Shown: piece by piece, positions 1-7,785 of the stretch
Position numbering within the stretch: the stretch's first letter is position 1
Layout of the letters: every line of letters begins with the position of its first letter
Source: DAIDJM01 sp964250215
GTDB taxonomy: Bacteria; Pseudomonadota; Alphaproteobacteria; Acetobacterales; Acetobacteraceae
Direction: 5' to 3'
Length of the DNA: 53,274 nucleotides
NCBI GenBank assembly: GCA_964250215.1
Contig: CAXUEX010000002.1
Location: forward strand, 1-53,274
Position numbers and translations under genes: made by a program
Notes under the pieces: generated by a model
The model's input: the letters and a program-made list of their open reading frames with translations, nothing else
Told to the model about the DNA's origin: nothing
Database searches by the model: none

Positions 1-213
1 GGCTTCGGCAAGGCGGCGAGCGACCACGTAGCCGTCGCCGCCGTTATTGCCGGGGCCGCAAAGGACCAGCGTGCGGCAGGGGCGGATGCGGGCGCGGATG
101 GCGCGGGCCACGGCGCGGCCGGCGTTTTCCATGAGCACCGAGCCGGAAACGCCTGCCTCCATCGCAAACCGGTCGGCTTCGGCCATCTGCTTGGGGGTTA
201 GGAGCTGGTGCAA
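1..213 (-). CDS. nnr: NAD(P)H-hydrate epimerase domain, N-terminal part (cut by window edge)
   Basis: The first 71 codons read LLTPKQMAEADRFAMEAG, then SVLMENAGRA and CGPGNNGGDG, which is the start of the YjeF_N fold (NAD(P)H-hydrate epimerase, repairing hydrated NAD(P)H). In many bacteria this domain is fused to an ADP-dependent dehydratase, but the rest lies outside the window, so mono- or bifunctionality cannot be told. The start is a TTG at 211-213: a GGAGAAGG ribosome site sits 5-7 bases upstream (217-224 on the plus strand), and the next ATG would remove the conserved LTPKQM motif. It is divergent from the CopD-like gene. Identification rests on the PGNNGGDG motif. Confidence 0.85.
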   Translation of the reverse strand, partial: MHQLLTPKQMAEADRFAMEAGVSGSVLMENAGRAVARAIRARIRPCRTLVLCGPGNNGGDGYVVARRLAEA

Positions 214-241
214 ACGCCTTCTCCAGAAAGAGGCAAGGCCA

Positions 242-281
242 GGGGCTTTGCCCGTGGGCCCCACCAAGGACAAGTCCTTGG
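242..281. repeat. Compact array of three small palindromes (intergenic repeat)
   Basis: Three inverted repeats follow one another: GGGC-TTT-GCCC (243-253), GTGGG-C-CCCAC (254-264) and CCAAGGAC-AA-GTCCTTGG (264-281). They lie between two divergent genes, just upstream of the ribosome site of the minus-strand gene. The arrangement resembles GC-rich intergenic repeats I recall from Acetobacteraceae genomes. Only one copy is in this window, so its being a dispersed repeat is inference. Confidence 0.5.
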
Positions 282-344
282 AACCTGTTTGTGATGGGGC
301 CGGGGCGGGATATGCCTTGGCGTAACTTTGGAGAAGGATGAGAG

Positions 345-803
345 ATGACCGGATTGGTCGTGGGACGCGACGTGCTGCTGGCGCTACACCTGCTGGCGGC
401 GGCGGTGTGGGTGGGCGGCATGTTCTATGCGCTGGTGGTGCTGCGGCCGGCAGTCGCGGCGCTGGAACCGGCGCCACGCATGCAGATGCATCTGCGCACG
501 CTGAAGCGCTTCTTCTTCACGGTGTGGCACGCGATGCCGATCATGCTCATCACGGGCTGGGCGATGGTGTTCCTGGTGTGGAGCGGCATGGCGGCATTGC
601 CGGCTTCGATAAACATCATGCAGGCGCTGGCGCTGATTATGGCGGCGGTGTTTCTCTACACGTTCTACGGCCCGTGGCAGCGGCTGCGCCGCGCGATCCG
701 TCCGGGGCCGGAACTGCTGGACCGGATCCGGCTGATGCTGCGGGTCAATCTCGGGCTCGGCGTGCTGACGATCGTTGCTGGATCATTGGGGCATGTGTGG
801 TGA
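345..803 (+). CDS. CopD-like integral membrane protein
   Basis: The 152-residue protein has about four membrane segments. Its start (ALHLLAAAVWVGGMFYALVVLRP, in two pieces LHLLAAAVWVGGMFY and ALVVLRP) matches the opening helix of the CopD domain, with HLLAAAVWVGG near residues 15-25, and a second conserved part around FFTVWHAMPIMLITGWAM. CopD proteins are inner-membrane proteins linked to copper handling, but many standalone copies have no proven role, and HemJ-like protoporphyrinogen oxidases have a similar shape. The ATG follows a GGAGAAGG site at 331-338. No copper gene lies beside it, so a copper role is not supported here. Confidence 0.65.
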   Translation: MTGLVVGRDVLLALHLLAAAVWVGGMFYALVVLRPAVAALEPAPRMQMHLRTLKRFFFTVWHAMPIMLITGWAMVFLVWSGMAALPASINIMQALALIMAAVFLYTFYGPWQRLRRAIRPGPELLDRIRLMLRVNLGLGVLTIVAGSLGHVW

Positions 804-883
804 GTGCCGACACGTGGTGCATGTAGGCGTGGCGCATGCCGTTTCGCTTATGCGCCCTACGGTCTGCGCTGTAAGCCGGGGCG

Positions 884-2092
884 ATGCAGTTGCAGGAGTT
901 TCACCTTGTGGGCTGGCCGCTTCTGGCCGGTGCCGCGGCTGAATTCGCCGGACTGCGGGCCCGGTTTGGCCGGCGGCTGGCAGGTGCCGGTTCTTGGCGT
1001 ATCGGTGGTGCGCTGCGGATTTGCTTGCATTTGTGCATTGCGGCGATCCTATTTTATTATTGTTCCGATTTAGTTCGGCCGGGCTTCAGCGAATGGGTGG
1101 AAGCCGAAGTGGTGCGGGCGGGACGAAACTGGTGCGAAGGCGGCGCAATCTATCCTGCTGCGCCACCGCCCGGGCGCAATGCGACGATGCCCTATGGCCC
1201 GCTATTGTTCCAGATTGTCGGCGGCGTGAATTGCCTGGCTTGTCGATCCACGACGATCTTGAAACTTCTACCTGGATTGCTGACCGGCTTTGCCTATTCC
1301 GCGATGTATTCCACGTTGCGCCAACAGGGCAGCGCACGGTGGCTCGCGGTGCTGATCGTGGAACTGCTCGCGGTGTCGGGCGGCATTATGGAAACGATGG
1401 TGAAGGCGGACGTGATGCTGCTGCTGCTCGCGGTGCTCGCCGCACGCGTGGCCGCGCAACAACGCAGCGCTCGTGGCACGGCGATCGGTTTAGGGGTGCT
1501 GTCGGGGCTCGCCATGGCCATCAAGCTGCACGGGCCACTATATATCCTGCCGGCTTTCGTCGAGGCTGCGGCGCAGCGCTCGGCCGGCCAGCGCAGCGGG
1601 CTGTTCGCCTGGGCCGCGGTGCCGTTCGGTGTCGCGGCATTCAGCCCCTTTCTGCTGCCCGGCACGAACCTGCACCGGTATATTGCTGTGCTGCTTCAGG
1701 CGACCGGCGATGGGATGCTGTTTGGCGTGTTCCTGAGCAATGCCGCGTTCATCGGCATGTTCGCGCTATGTGTGCATGTGCTGACGCCTCCAGCGGAGCG
1801 GGACAGGTTTTACCGGCGCAACATGATTGGCGTGGTGATTGCTGGTGCGGGGGTTTGCGTGGCGGCGGCAAAGGCCGAAGCGGGGCCGCATCATCTGATT
1901 CCGCTGCTGCCCTATCTTGGCCTGCTGCTCGGCCGGACGCTGTCTGGAATGCCCATAGAGGTGCCGGCTAGAAATTCGGCTCCGCACGTCCTGCTACTGC
2001 TGTTCCTGATTGCGTTTCAGCCGATCTCCGGGATCGTCGGGGATATGGCGGCTATGTTACGGCATTGGCACAGTGGCGCACCGCTGCTTTGA
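884..2092 (+). CDS. Multi-spanning membrane protein, probable GT-C-type glycosyltransferase
   Basis: The 402-residue protein has roughly nine to ten hydrophobic segments. After the first segment comes a loop with WVEAEVVRAG, CEGGAIYPAAPPPG and MPYGPLLFQIVGG. An acidic residue in the first periplasmic loop followed by a Y-P-P-Y/GPL stretch is the pattern of GT-C glycosyltransferases, which move sugars from polyprenyl-phosphate donors at the periplasmic face. Later segments include AIKLHGPLYILPAF and EAGPHHLIPLLPYLGLLLG, also typical of that group. No other sugar gene is near, so substrate is unknown. The ATG at 884 has only a weak ribosome site. Membrane nature is firm; the enzyme class is inferred. 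Confidence 0.55.
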   Translation: MQLQEFHLVGWPLLAGAAAEFAGLRARFGRRLAGAGSWRIGGALRICLHLCIAAILFYYCSDLVRPGFSEWVEAEVVRAGRNWCEGGAIYPAAPPPGRNATMPYGPLLFQIVGGVNCLACRSTTILKLLPGLLTGFAYSAMYSTLRQQGSARWLAVLIVELLAVSGGIMETMVKADVMLLLLAVLAARVAAQQRSARGTAIGLGVLSGLAMAIKLHGPLYILPAFVEAAAQRSAGQRSGLFAWAAVPFGVAAFSPFLLPGTNLHRYIAVLLQATGDGMLFGVFLSNAAFIGMFALCVHVLTPPAERDRFYRRNMIGVVIAGAGVCVAAAKAEAGPHHLIPLLPYLGLLLGRTLSGMPIEVPARNSAPHVLLLLFLIAFQPISGIVGDMAAMLRHWHSGAPLL

Positions 2093-2224
2093 GTTCGCGG
2101 TGCGATGCCGCAGGTGGGGGTGCAGCCGCCCCAAATCATCGGCTCACCTTTTTTGGGTTGCGTTCAACTTGACGATTGAACCATGCGAGGCGCCACGATG
2201 CCGGATAATGCGGAACGGGGATGA

Positions 2225-2533
2225 ACCGACGACCCGACGTTGCGCCTATTTCGGGACGCGCTGGCGCGGGCATACGGCCCCCGCATCGAGAGAGTGGTGC
2301 TATACGGGTCAAGGGCCCGGGGCGAGGCACGGGGCGATTCGGACTATGACGTCGCTGTGTTCCTGCGGGGTTTTGAGAACCGGTGAGCAGAGATGGACCG
2401 GCTTGCGGACATTTCCACGTCGATATTGTATTCCGGCGGTGGGGTTGTGCATGCTTTGCCGTTCCGCGCCGAAGCTTGGAAGGAGCTAACGCCGCTAATG
2501 CATGAAGTGCGAGCGGATGAGGTGGATGTTTGA
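2225..2533 (+). pseudogene. MNT-type nucleotidyltransferase antitoxin, interrupted by an in-frame stop
   Basis: Reading from 2225 (after a TGA at 2222-2224) gives TLRLFRDALARAYGP, RIERVVLYGSRARGEARGDS, then DYDVAVFLRGFENR, a stop TGA at 2384-2386, and in the same frame AEMDRLADISTSILYSGGG and ELTPLMHEVRADEVDV up to the TGA at 2531-2533. GSRARG...SDYDVAVF is the GSx10DxD motif of minimal nucleotidyltransferases, which neutralise a partner HEPN toxin. In relatives I recall a Trp where this frame has TGA, so a TGG-to-TGA change is the simplest explanation. The start is unclear too: the ATG at 2221 is out of frame by one base, and TTG at 2240 is the only in-frame candidate. It overlaps the HEPN gene by four bases. 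Confidence 0.7.
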
Positions 2534-2921
2534 AGGCTGAAAGCAGCGCTTATCTGGCGCGTGCGGAGGCGCTGCGGGATCGGGCAGCGGCGCTGCCGGA
2601 AGCGGGTCTTGTCGAGGATGCGGAACGTGCGGCATATCTCGCGGGCTTTCATGCCGCGCAGGCGCTGATTTTCGAACGGCTCGCGCGAACGCCGAAAACA
2701 CATGGCGGCGTGAAAGCGACTTTTGCTGGGCTGGTGCGGAACAATCCGCACGTTGATGCAATGGCCCGAGGGTTTCTGGGGCACGTGTACAATCTGAAAA
2801 CGCTGGTGGATTACGACGCGGCGTGGTTGCGGCAAAAGAACGGCCGAGGCTGGCAGACGCGTTGGTGGCAGCGGATCGGTTCTTGGCCACGGTGCAGGCG
2901 ACGCTGCGGGACCAGGCGTGA
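2530..2921 (+). pseudogene. HEPN-domain toxin gene with a C-terminal frameshift
   Basis: TTG at 2530 begins a reading frame with ERAAYLAGFHAAQALIFERL, RTPKTHGGVKATFAGL and FLGHVYNLKTLVDYDAAW. RTPKTH fits the Rx4-6H RNase motif of HEPN proteins. After DYDAAW (about 2824) this frame turns into non-HEPN, Arg/Trp-rich sequence and runs on to 3102, opposite ycjF. The expected HEPN ending instead appears in another frame from 2829, with AAKERPRLADALVAADRFLA and a TGA at 2919-2921. This indicates one indel near 2824-2829. The start overlaps the antitoxin stop (TTGA), the normal layout of such pairs. A sequencing error is possible, but the partner gene is broken as well, which favours real decay. Confidence 0.65.
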
Positions 2922-2969
2922 GTTGCGGGGCAAGCCGCGTGCATCGAGGCTTGGCTGTGGATTCGCCGC

Positions 2970-3839
2970 CTATCCCTCGCCGAGCGGCGAGCACGCGGCG
3001 GAGGCGGCGCGGGCCAGCACCACCATGCGGCGGGCGGCGACGCCGGCGCCGGCCATTTCGCCGGCCAAGTGCTGGGCCACGGCGCCGCTGAGCACGGCAT
3101 GAGCGGCGGTGTTGGCGGCCATCTCGACGCCGGCGACAGAGGCGGCTGCGAACACCGTGCGGCGCACCAGACTGAGCGTGCCGAGCAGGCCCGGGCGCAG
3201 GCCGTGCAACGCGGCGACCTGGCGCACGAGGCGCAGGCCGCGCCAGCCGATGAACAGGCCGGCAAGACCGGGCGAGGGCATGGCGGCAATGCCGGCCACG
3301 GCCTGCATGGCCGCGGCGCGGCCGAGCGCATCGGATTTGGCGCGGAGCTGCGCACCGGGGCCGGCGCGGAGCAGGGCGAGGATGGCGTCGGGGTCGTTGA
3401 TCGCGTTGATCGCAGGCAGCAGCGTGGCGGCATCGGGCAGGTGGCGCACCCAGATGCGGGCGGCACGGGCACGGCGCACGGGGTCGGTGGACAGCAAATT
3501 GGCGCGCAGCCGATCGACGCGGCGGAGTGCCATCAGGGCGGCGAATTCGCGCCAGAAACCGAGCGATACGAGGCCGAAACCGGTGGCGGCAATGCCGGCC
3601 GAGAGCCAGCCGAGCAGGGCCGAGCGGGTGAACTCGTCGGCGACGAAGTTGCCCGTTTCCAGCGCGGCCAGGCCGAGCAGCAAGGTGCCTAGACCCGCGC
3701 CGACGAGCGACGGCATGCCCCAGCGCGTGCGCGGGCGGGGATCGACGGGCAGGCGCACCGGTTCTAGCCGCGGCGCGGGCAGCTCCTCGGCTTCGATGCG
3801 CGGGGCTATTTGAAGCGATTGGGTTTTGGTCGCGCTCAC
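2970..3839 (-). CDS. ycjF: YcjF family (TIGR01620, DUF697-like) membrane protein
   Basis: The 289-residue protein has a Pro-rich cytoplasmic head (ELPAPRLEPVRLPVDPRPR), two membrane segments around PSLVGAGLGTLLLGLAAL and SAGIAATGFGLVSLGFW, then the family's C-terminal part (PVRRARAARIWVRHLPDAAT, INDPDAILALLRAGPGAQLR, GLFIGWRGLRLVRQVAALHG). YcjF stands directly after ycjX in many proteobacteria; function is unknown, with a link to envelope stress in enterics. The GTG start at 3837-3839 overlaps the ycjX stop as GTGA, showing translational coupling. The decayed HEPN gene converges on its 3' end. Confidence 0.85.
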   Translation of the reverse strand: MSATKTQSLQIAPRIEAEELPAPRLEPVRLPVDPRPRTRWGMPSLVGAGLGTLLLGLAALETGNFVADEFTRSALLGWLSAGIAATGFGLVSLGFWREFAALMALRRVDRLRANLLSTDPVRRARAARIWVRHLPDAATLLPAINAINDPDAILALLRAGPGAQLRAKSDALGRAAAMQAVAGIAAMPSPGLAGLFIGWRGLRLVRQVAALHGLRPGLLGTLSLVRRTVFAAASVAGVEMAANTAAHAVLSGAVAQHLAGEMAGAGVAARRMVVLARAASAACSPLGEG

Positions 3840-5164
3840 AGCACGCCCTCCAGCAAGAAATCCAGCAACGCATCGAGGCCGATATTGGGCACGCCGAGGC
3901 GGCCGCCTTCGGGGAGCGCCATCGGCTCGAATTCGGGCAATGCCAAGAAGCGATGTTCCCAGAACGCCGCGTCGGGCGGATGGTCGGGCACTTCGCCCGG
4001 GTAGGAGCGCGTCATCACCCGCTGGCCGAGCACGCGGCCACGCACGGCGCTGACCGGCCGGCCTTCCAGTGTCCAGACGAAATCTTCCGTGCAGCGAACG
4101 GAAGCGGCGGCGAAATGGGCCGCGTTCGTGCCGCCTTCGGGCACGCGCGCGAGGTTTTTCATCAATGCCGCGAGGTTGCCGCGCTGGCGTTCGGCGACGT
4201 GATCGGATTTGGTGGCGACGAAGGCGACGCGTTCGATGACGCGCGGCGGCAGGCGCAAGCGGCGGAGCGATTCGAACGCCTCGGTCCATGAGAAGCGCCA
4301 GCGCAGCGCGGCGGCGGCGGCGGCGAGCGCCGCGCGCGTGTCGGCAAATGCGGCTTCGCCGGCATGCAGCGCGGAGAGCACGTCGGCCAGCACCACCAGG
4401 CGATCGACGTTGGCGAAGAGCGGCGAGGCGAGATCGCGGCGGACGGCTTCGACATAGGCGTCGTAGCGGTCCGACAACAAGCCGGCGAGCCGGCCGTTGC
4501 CCGTATGCGGGAAAAACGCCATCCATGGCGGCTCGGCACCGGGGGCCGGCATGAGGAAGCGCCCGGGCTGCAGATAGGCGAGGCCCTGGCCGCGCAGCGT
4601 GCGCAGCAGGTCGCGATACAGGCGGGCGCCGGCGGAAGCGAGGGATTCGTCGGCCCGGGCGCGGTCCGGCAGATTGCGGGTAAAGGCGAGGAACGGTTCC
4701 GCTTCCACACCTAATCCGGCGAGGCGTTCGAGTGTGGCGCGCGACCAGGTTGCGAAACTCTGACCGAGCAGCGGCAGGTCGAGCAGCCATTCGCCGGGAT
4801 AGTCGAGGAATTCGAGACGGGCGGAAAAATCCGGGAAGGGCGACCGGTCGATCGTGGCGGCCAGCGCCAGGATGGAAACCGCGTCGGTGCGTTCCGGCCA
4901 GCGCGGCGGGTCGGCGGCGAGGGAAGCGAGGTGGCGCGGGTGATCGAAGCGCGGCACGTCGCCGGCGCCCAAAGGGGCCAAACCGAAGCGGGGGGTTTCG
5001 CGGGCGAGCAGGTTGGCGGCGACTGAGGTGAGGAAGGCGGTTTTGCCTGCGCGCGAGAGACCGGTGACGCCTACGCGCACGGTGCGGCCAAAGATGGTGG
5101 GCGCGCCGAGCAATTGCAGAGCCGTATCGGTGACGCGCCAGAGCGGGGTGAGCAAACCGCTCAT
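3836..5164 (-). CDS. ycjX: YcjX family P-loop GTPase-like protein (DUF463)
   Basis: The 442-residue protein carries a P-loop GLSRAGKT at residues 35-42 within RVGVTGLSRAGKTAFLTSV, then LEFLDYPGEWLLDLPLL, whose DYPGEW stands where a Walker B/G3 motif is expected. The C-terminal part (VAFVATKSDHVAERQRGN) contains a TKSD motif like the G4 base-recognition motif of GTPases. These features and the length fit the YcjX family. It heads a two-gene unit with ycjF. The ATG at 5162-5164 is the family-consistent start, and the 85 bases up to gloA hold no gene. Confidence 0.88.
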   Translation of the reverse strand: MSGLLTPLWRVTDTALQLLGAPTIFGRTVRVGVTGLSRAGKTAFLTSVAANLLARETPRFGLAPLGAGDVPRFDHPRHLASLAADPPRWPERTDAVSILALAATIDRSPFPDFSARLEFLDYPGEWLLDLPLLGQSFATWSRATLERLAGLGVEAEPFLAFTRNLPDRARADESLASAGARLYRDLLRTLRGQGLAYLQPGRFLMPAPGAEPPWMAFFPHTGNGRLAGLLSDRYDAYVEAVRRDLASPLFANVDRLVVLADVLSALHAGEAAFADTRAALAAAAAALRWRFSWTEAFESLRRLRLPPRVIERVAFVATKSDHVAERQRGNLAALMKNLARVPEGGTNAAHFAAASVRCTEDFVWTLEGRPVSAVRGRVLGQRVMTRSYPGEVPDHPPDAAFWEHRFLALPEFEPMALPEGGRLGVPNIGLDALLDFLLEGVL

Positions 5165-5249
5165 GCGCCGGTTTTCCCTTTGCCACGCTGCGCGTGATCC
5201 CGCTCCGCCGCTGCACGAGGGAGGATTGAAAGCGGAAGTTCTTCGTTTT

Positions 5250-5645
5250 TCACGCGGCGCGTTCGATCAGTTCGACTTTATAACCGTCCGGATCCTCGAC
5301 GAAGGCGATGACCGTAGTGCCGAATTTCACGGGGCCGGCTTCACGCGTTACCTTGCCGCCGCCCTGGCGGACTGCTTCGCAGGCCTTGGCGACATCGCCA
5401 GACGCGACGGCGAGGTGGCCAAAGGCGGTGCCGAGTTCGTAGGGACTTTGCTGGTCCCAATTGTGGGTGAGCTCGATCTCGGCTTCGCCCTCGGCATTCG
5501 TTCCGTAACCAAGGAAAACGAGCGTGTAACGGCCTTCCGGCACGACGCGACGGCGGAGTTCGTGCATGCCGAGCAGGTCGCGATAGAACGCGATGCTGCG
5601 ATCGAGATCGCGCACGCGAAGCATGGTATGCAGAAATCGGGTCAT
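5250..5645 (-). CDS. gloA: Glyoxalase I (lactoylglutathione lyase)
   Basis: The 131-residue protein begins FLHTMLRVRDLDRSIAFYRD and includes GMHELRRRVVPEGRYTLVFL, IELTHNW, AFGHLAVASGD and FVEDPDGYKVELIERAA. These are the conserved blocks of GloA, with metal ligands expected at H in LHTMLRV, E in EIELTHN, H in GHLAV and E in KVELIER; all four are present. It converts the methylglyoxal-glutathione hemithioacetal to S-lactoylglutathione. The ATG at 5643-5645 overlaps the lpxI stop (ATGA), so it is coupled to lpxI. An in-frame extension upstream exists, but it would lie inside lpxI and lacks homology. Confidence 0.92.
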   Translation of the reverse strand: MTRFLHTMLRVRDLDRSIAFYRDLLGMHELRRRVVPEGRYTLVFLGYGTNAEGEAEIELTHNWDQQSPYELGTAFGHLAVASGDVAKACEAVRQGGGKVTREAGPVKFGTTVIAFVEDPDGYKVELIERAA

Positions 5646-6499
5646 TTGCCGGTCTCCTTCTGGCCGGAGGCAACATCGGGCGGGATGCCATAGAGGAAAA
5701 GCCCGGCGGTGTCGGCGGCTGCGATGCATGCGGCGCGGTCGGTAAGCAGCGTGCCGCCGGCTTCGAAGGCGACGCCGCGCAGGCCGGCGGCGTGCGCGGC
5801 TTGCAGGGTGCGCGGGCCGATGGTGGGCAGATCGGCGCGGCGATCCTGGCCGGGCTTGACGAGTTTGACGAGCACGCCGCCCAGGCCGGGGAAAGCGAGC
5901 GAAGCGGCGCGTTTCAACATGCGGTCGGTGCCTTCCACGGCTTCGACGGCGAGCACGGCGCCGTGCTGCACGATGCAGCCCTGGCCGACATCGACGGCGC
6001 CAAGCGCCTGGACCACGGCAATGCCGCGCGCGATATCGGCCAGGGCCTGTGCATCGGGGGCGATGCCGCCCAGCACGCCTTCGGGGCCGACCGCCTCGCG
6101 CAGCACTTCGTGCGCGCCGATGACGCGGAATCCCTCCTCGCCCAACACGCGCAGCACGGCGGCGAGCAGCCCGTCATCGCCCGTCCATGCAGCGCGGCCG
6201 ATGCGGGCGAGAATGCGGGCGCCTTCGGCATCGGGGCGCAACGCGCCGAGCGTGGGGCGGCGCACCGGGCCGACAAGGACGAGATCGCGGCAATGGTGGT
6301 CGCGCAACAAGTTGAGGATACGGCCGGCCGCGGCCAGCCTTGCATACGCGTGCGGGTGATTGCCGATGACGGCGGGTTCGGCGAAGCCTTCGAAGCCGAG
6401 GATGAAGACCGGCCTGCCGGCGGCGATGGCGGCGGCGGCGACCTGTCCGGGCAGCGGACCGCCTCCGGCCAGGATGCCGAGCGGGGCGGGTGCGTTCAC
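5642..6499 (-). CDS. lpxI: UDP-2,3-diacylglucosamine pyrophosphatase LpxI
   Basis: LpxI (DUF1009) hydrolyses UDP-2,3-diacylglucosamine to lipid X in alphaproteobacteria that lack LpxH. The sequence has the N-terminal block PLGILAGGGPLPGQVAAAA, then LVLVGPVRRPTLGALRPD, DDGLLAAVLRVLGEEGFRVI and the C-terminal GCIVQHGAVLAVEAVEGTD, PTIGPRTLQAAHAAGLRGVA and EAGGTLLTDRA, all typical. I chose the GTG at 6497-6499, which gives 285 residues, near the family's usual size; a TTG at 6542-6544 would add 15 unrelated residues. Neither has a good ribosome site. Unlike many relatives, lpxB does not follow; gloA does. Confidence 0.88.
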   Translation of the reverse strand: MNAPAPLGILAGGGPLPGQVAAAAIAAGRPVFILGFEGFAEPAVIGNHPHAYARLAAAGRILNLLRDHHCRDLVLVGPVRRPTLGALRPDAEGARILARIGRAAWTGDDGLLAAVLRVLGEEGFRVIGAHEVLREAVGPEGVLGGIAPDAQALADIARGIAVVQALGAVDVGQGCIVQHGAVLAVEAVEGTDRMLKRAASLAFPGLGGVLVKLVKPGQDRRADLPTIGPRTLQAAHAAGLRGVAFEAGGTLLTDRAACIAAADTAGLFLYGIPPDVASGQKETGK

Positions 6500-6671
6500 C
6501 GGAGGGAGGAAAAGCGAGTCGTACCCCGCAACTTTCCGTTGCAATTAGGCAATTCTTTACCACAAACTGGCTTCGGGGCGGCTCGATCTTCAATCATTGG
6601 CTTGCCGCTCACAGGAACGTGTGCATACGCTTGCAGCACGGGGAGTTTTCTACCGGCAAGAGGTTTCAGGG

Positions 6672-6851
6672 ATGGACGCCGACACGATTTCTGAGCTGCC
6701 GACGACGGAAGGGCTGCTTTTGTGCCTGCGGGCGCTGGCCGAGGAAGCAGCCTGCCTGAACCTGCGACAAACCTACTCGGCCATCGAGCGCGCGATGCGC
6801 CTGGCGGAAACCGAGGGGCTGCTGCCCGGCACGGTGGCCGTGCTGCACTGA
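6672..6851 (+). CDS. Small conserved-looking protein of unknown function, 59 residues
   Basis: The ATG at 6672-6674 follows a GAGG site eight bases upstream and gives a 59-residue, mostly helical protein with SELPTTEGLLLCLRALAEEA and LNLRQTYSAIERAMRLAETE, ending LLPGTVAVLH. No membrane segment, signal peptide or known motif is visible. It is transcribed against the surrounding lpx genes, filling the space between lpxA and lpxI. Its codon use looks coding (GC-rich third positions) and the helix pattern is regular, so I think it is real, but I do not recognise the family. Confidence 0.6.
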   Translation: MDADTISELPTTEGLLLCLRALAEEAACLNLRQTYSAIERAMRLAETEGLLPGTVAVLH

Positions 6852-6863
6852 ACCTGCCCGGCA

Positions 6864-7712
6864 TCAACCGGGCTCCTCTTCCTCCGCTCGCCGCAGCGCG
6901 CCCCGCACGAGGCCGCGGCGGCTGGGCGCTGCGACGAAATCCAGCAATTCGGCGACGAGGCCGGCGGCATTCTCGCGAAGCAGCGCCACGCGTTCCGCGA
7001 AGACATCGTTATCGGCAAGAAACAGGGCGCGGAAGGCGGCGCGCAGCCGGTGCAGCTCGGCGCGGTCGATGCCGCGGCGCTTCAGGCCGACGACGTTGAG
7101 GCCCGAAAGCCGCGCGCGGTTGCCGAGCACGGTACCGAACGGCACCACATCGGCCTCCACGCCGGAAGCGCCGCCGATCATGGCGCCGCGGCCGATTCGC
7201 ACGAATTGGTGCAGCGCGGAGGCGCCGCCGATCACCGCATGGTCGCCGATCGAAACATGGCCGCCCATGACGACATTGTTGGCGACGATGACGGAATTGC
7301 CGAGTGTGCAATCGTGTGCGACGTGCACCACGGCCATCAGCAGGCAATCTTTGCCCACGCGCGTGATGCCGCTGCCGGTGACGGTGCCGCGATGGATGGT
7401 GCAGCCTTCGCGGATCTGGGTGCGCGCGCCGATCACCGTTTGCGTCGGTTCGCCCCGGTATTTCAAATCTTGCGGCGGCAGGCCGACGGTGCAGAACGGA
7501 TAGAGGATCGCGTCCTCGCCGATTTCGGTGCGGCCATCGACGACAACGTGGCTGATCAGGCGGGTGCCGGCGCCGATGGAGACTTCTGGGCCGACGCTGC
7601 ACCATGGGCCGATGCGCACGCCGGCGCCGAGCCGGGCGCTGGAAGCGACGGCGGCGCTGGGGTGGATTTCCGGCGCTTCGGCCGGCGCGTGCGGCGATGC
7701 AATCTGGTCCAT
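6864..7712 (-). CDS. lpxA: UDP-N-acetylglucosamine acyltransferase LpxA
   Basis: LpxA puts the first 3-OH fatty acid on UDP-GlcNAc, the opening step of lipid A synthesis in the cytoplasm. The 282-residue protein is a left-handed beta-helix built from hexapeptide repeats (IHPSAAVASSARLGAGVRIG onward) with the conserved VVHVAHDCTLGN segment; H133 is in the place of the catalytic His. The C-terminal part (LNVVGLKRRGI and AFRALF) is the usual helical cap. The first 15 residues before EIHPSA are extra compared with the roughly 262-residue family norm. It is the last minus-strand gene of the lpxD-fabZ-lpxA block. Confidence 0.96.
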   Translation of the reverse strand: MDQIASPHAPAEAPEIHPSAAVASSARLGAGVRIGPWCSVGPEVSIGAGTRLISHVVVDGRTEIGEDAILYPFCTVGLPPQDLKYRGEPTQTVIGARTQIREGCTIHRGTVTGSGITRVGKDCLLMAVVHVAHDCTLGNSVIVANNVVMGGHVSIGDHAVIGGASALHQFVRIGRGAMIGGASGVEADVVPFGTVLGNRARLSGLNVVGLKRRGIDRAELHRLRAAFRALFLADNDVFAERVALLRENAAGLVAELLDFVAAPSRRGLVRGALRRAEEEEPG

Positions 7713-7785
7713 ACGCTATGGCGACTCCGACTGAAGCTTGCCGCGAATCTAGGCGAGCGGCCGGAGCCGGCCAAAACACGGACGG

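Noticed and set aside
2530..3102. A 190-residue plus-strand protein extending the HEPN frame
   Set aside because: After DYDAAW the sequence is Arg/Trp-rich and antisense to ycjF; the HEPN ending is found in another frame up to 2921.
2344..5216. Long minus-strand frames of over 500 and over 700 codons spanning ycjF and ycjX
   Set aside because: They are Arg/Pro-rich out-of-frame readings of GC-rich DNA; the true genes are ycjX (3836-5164) and ycjF (2970-3839), joined by a GTGA overlap.
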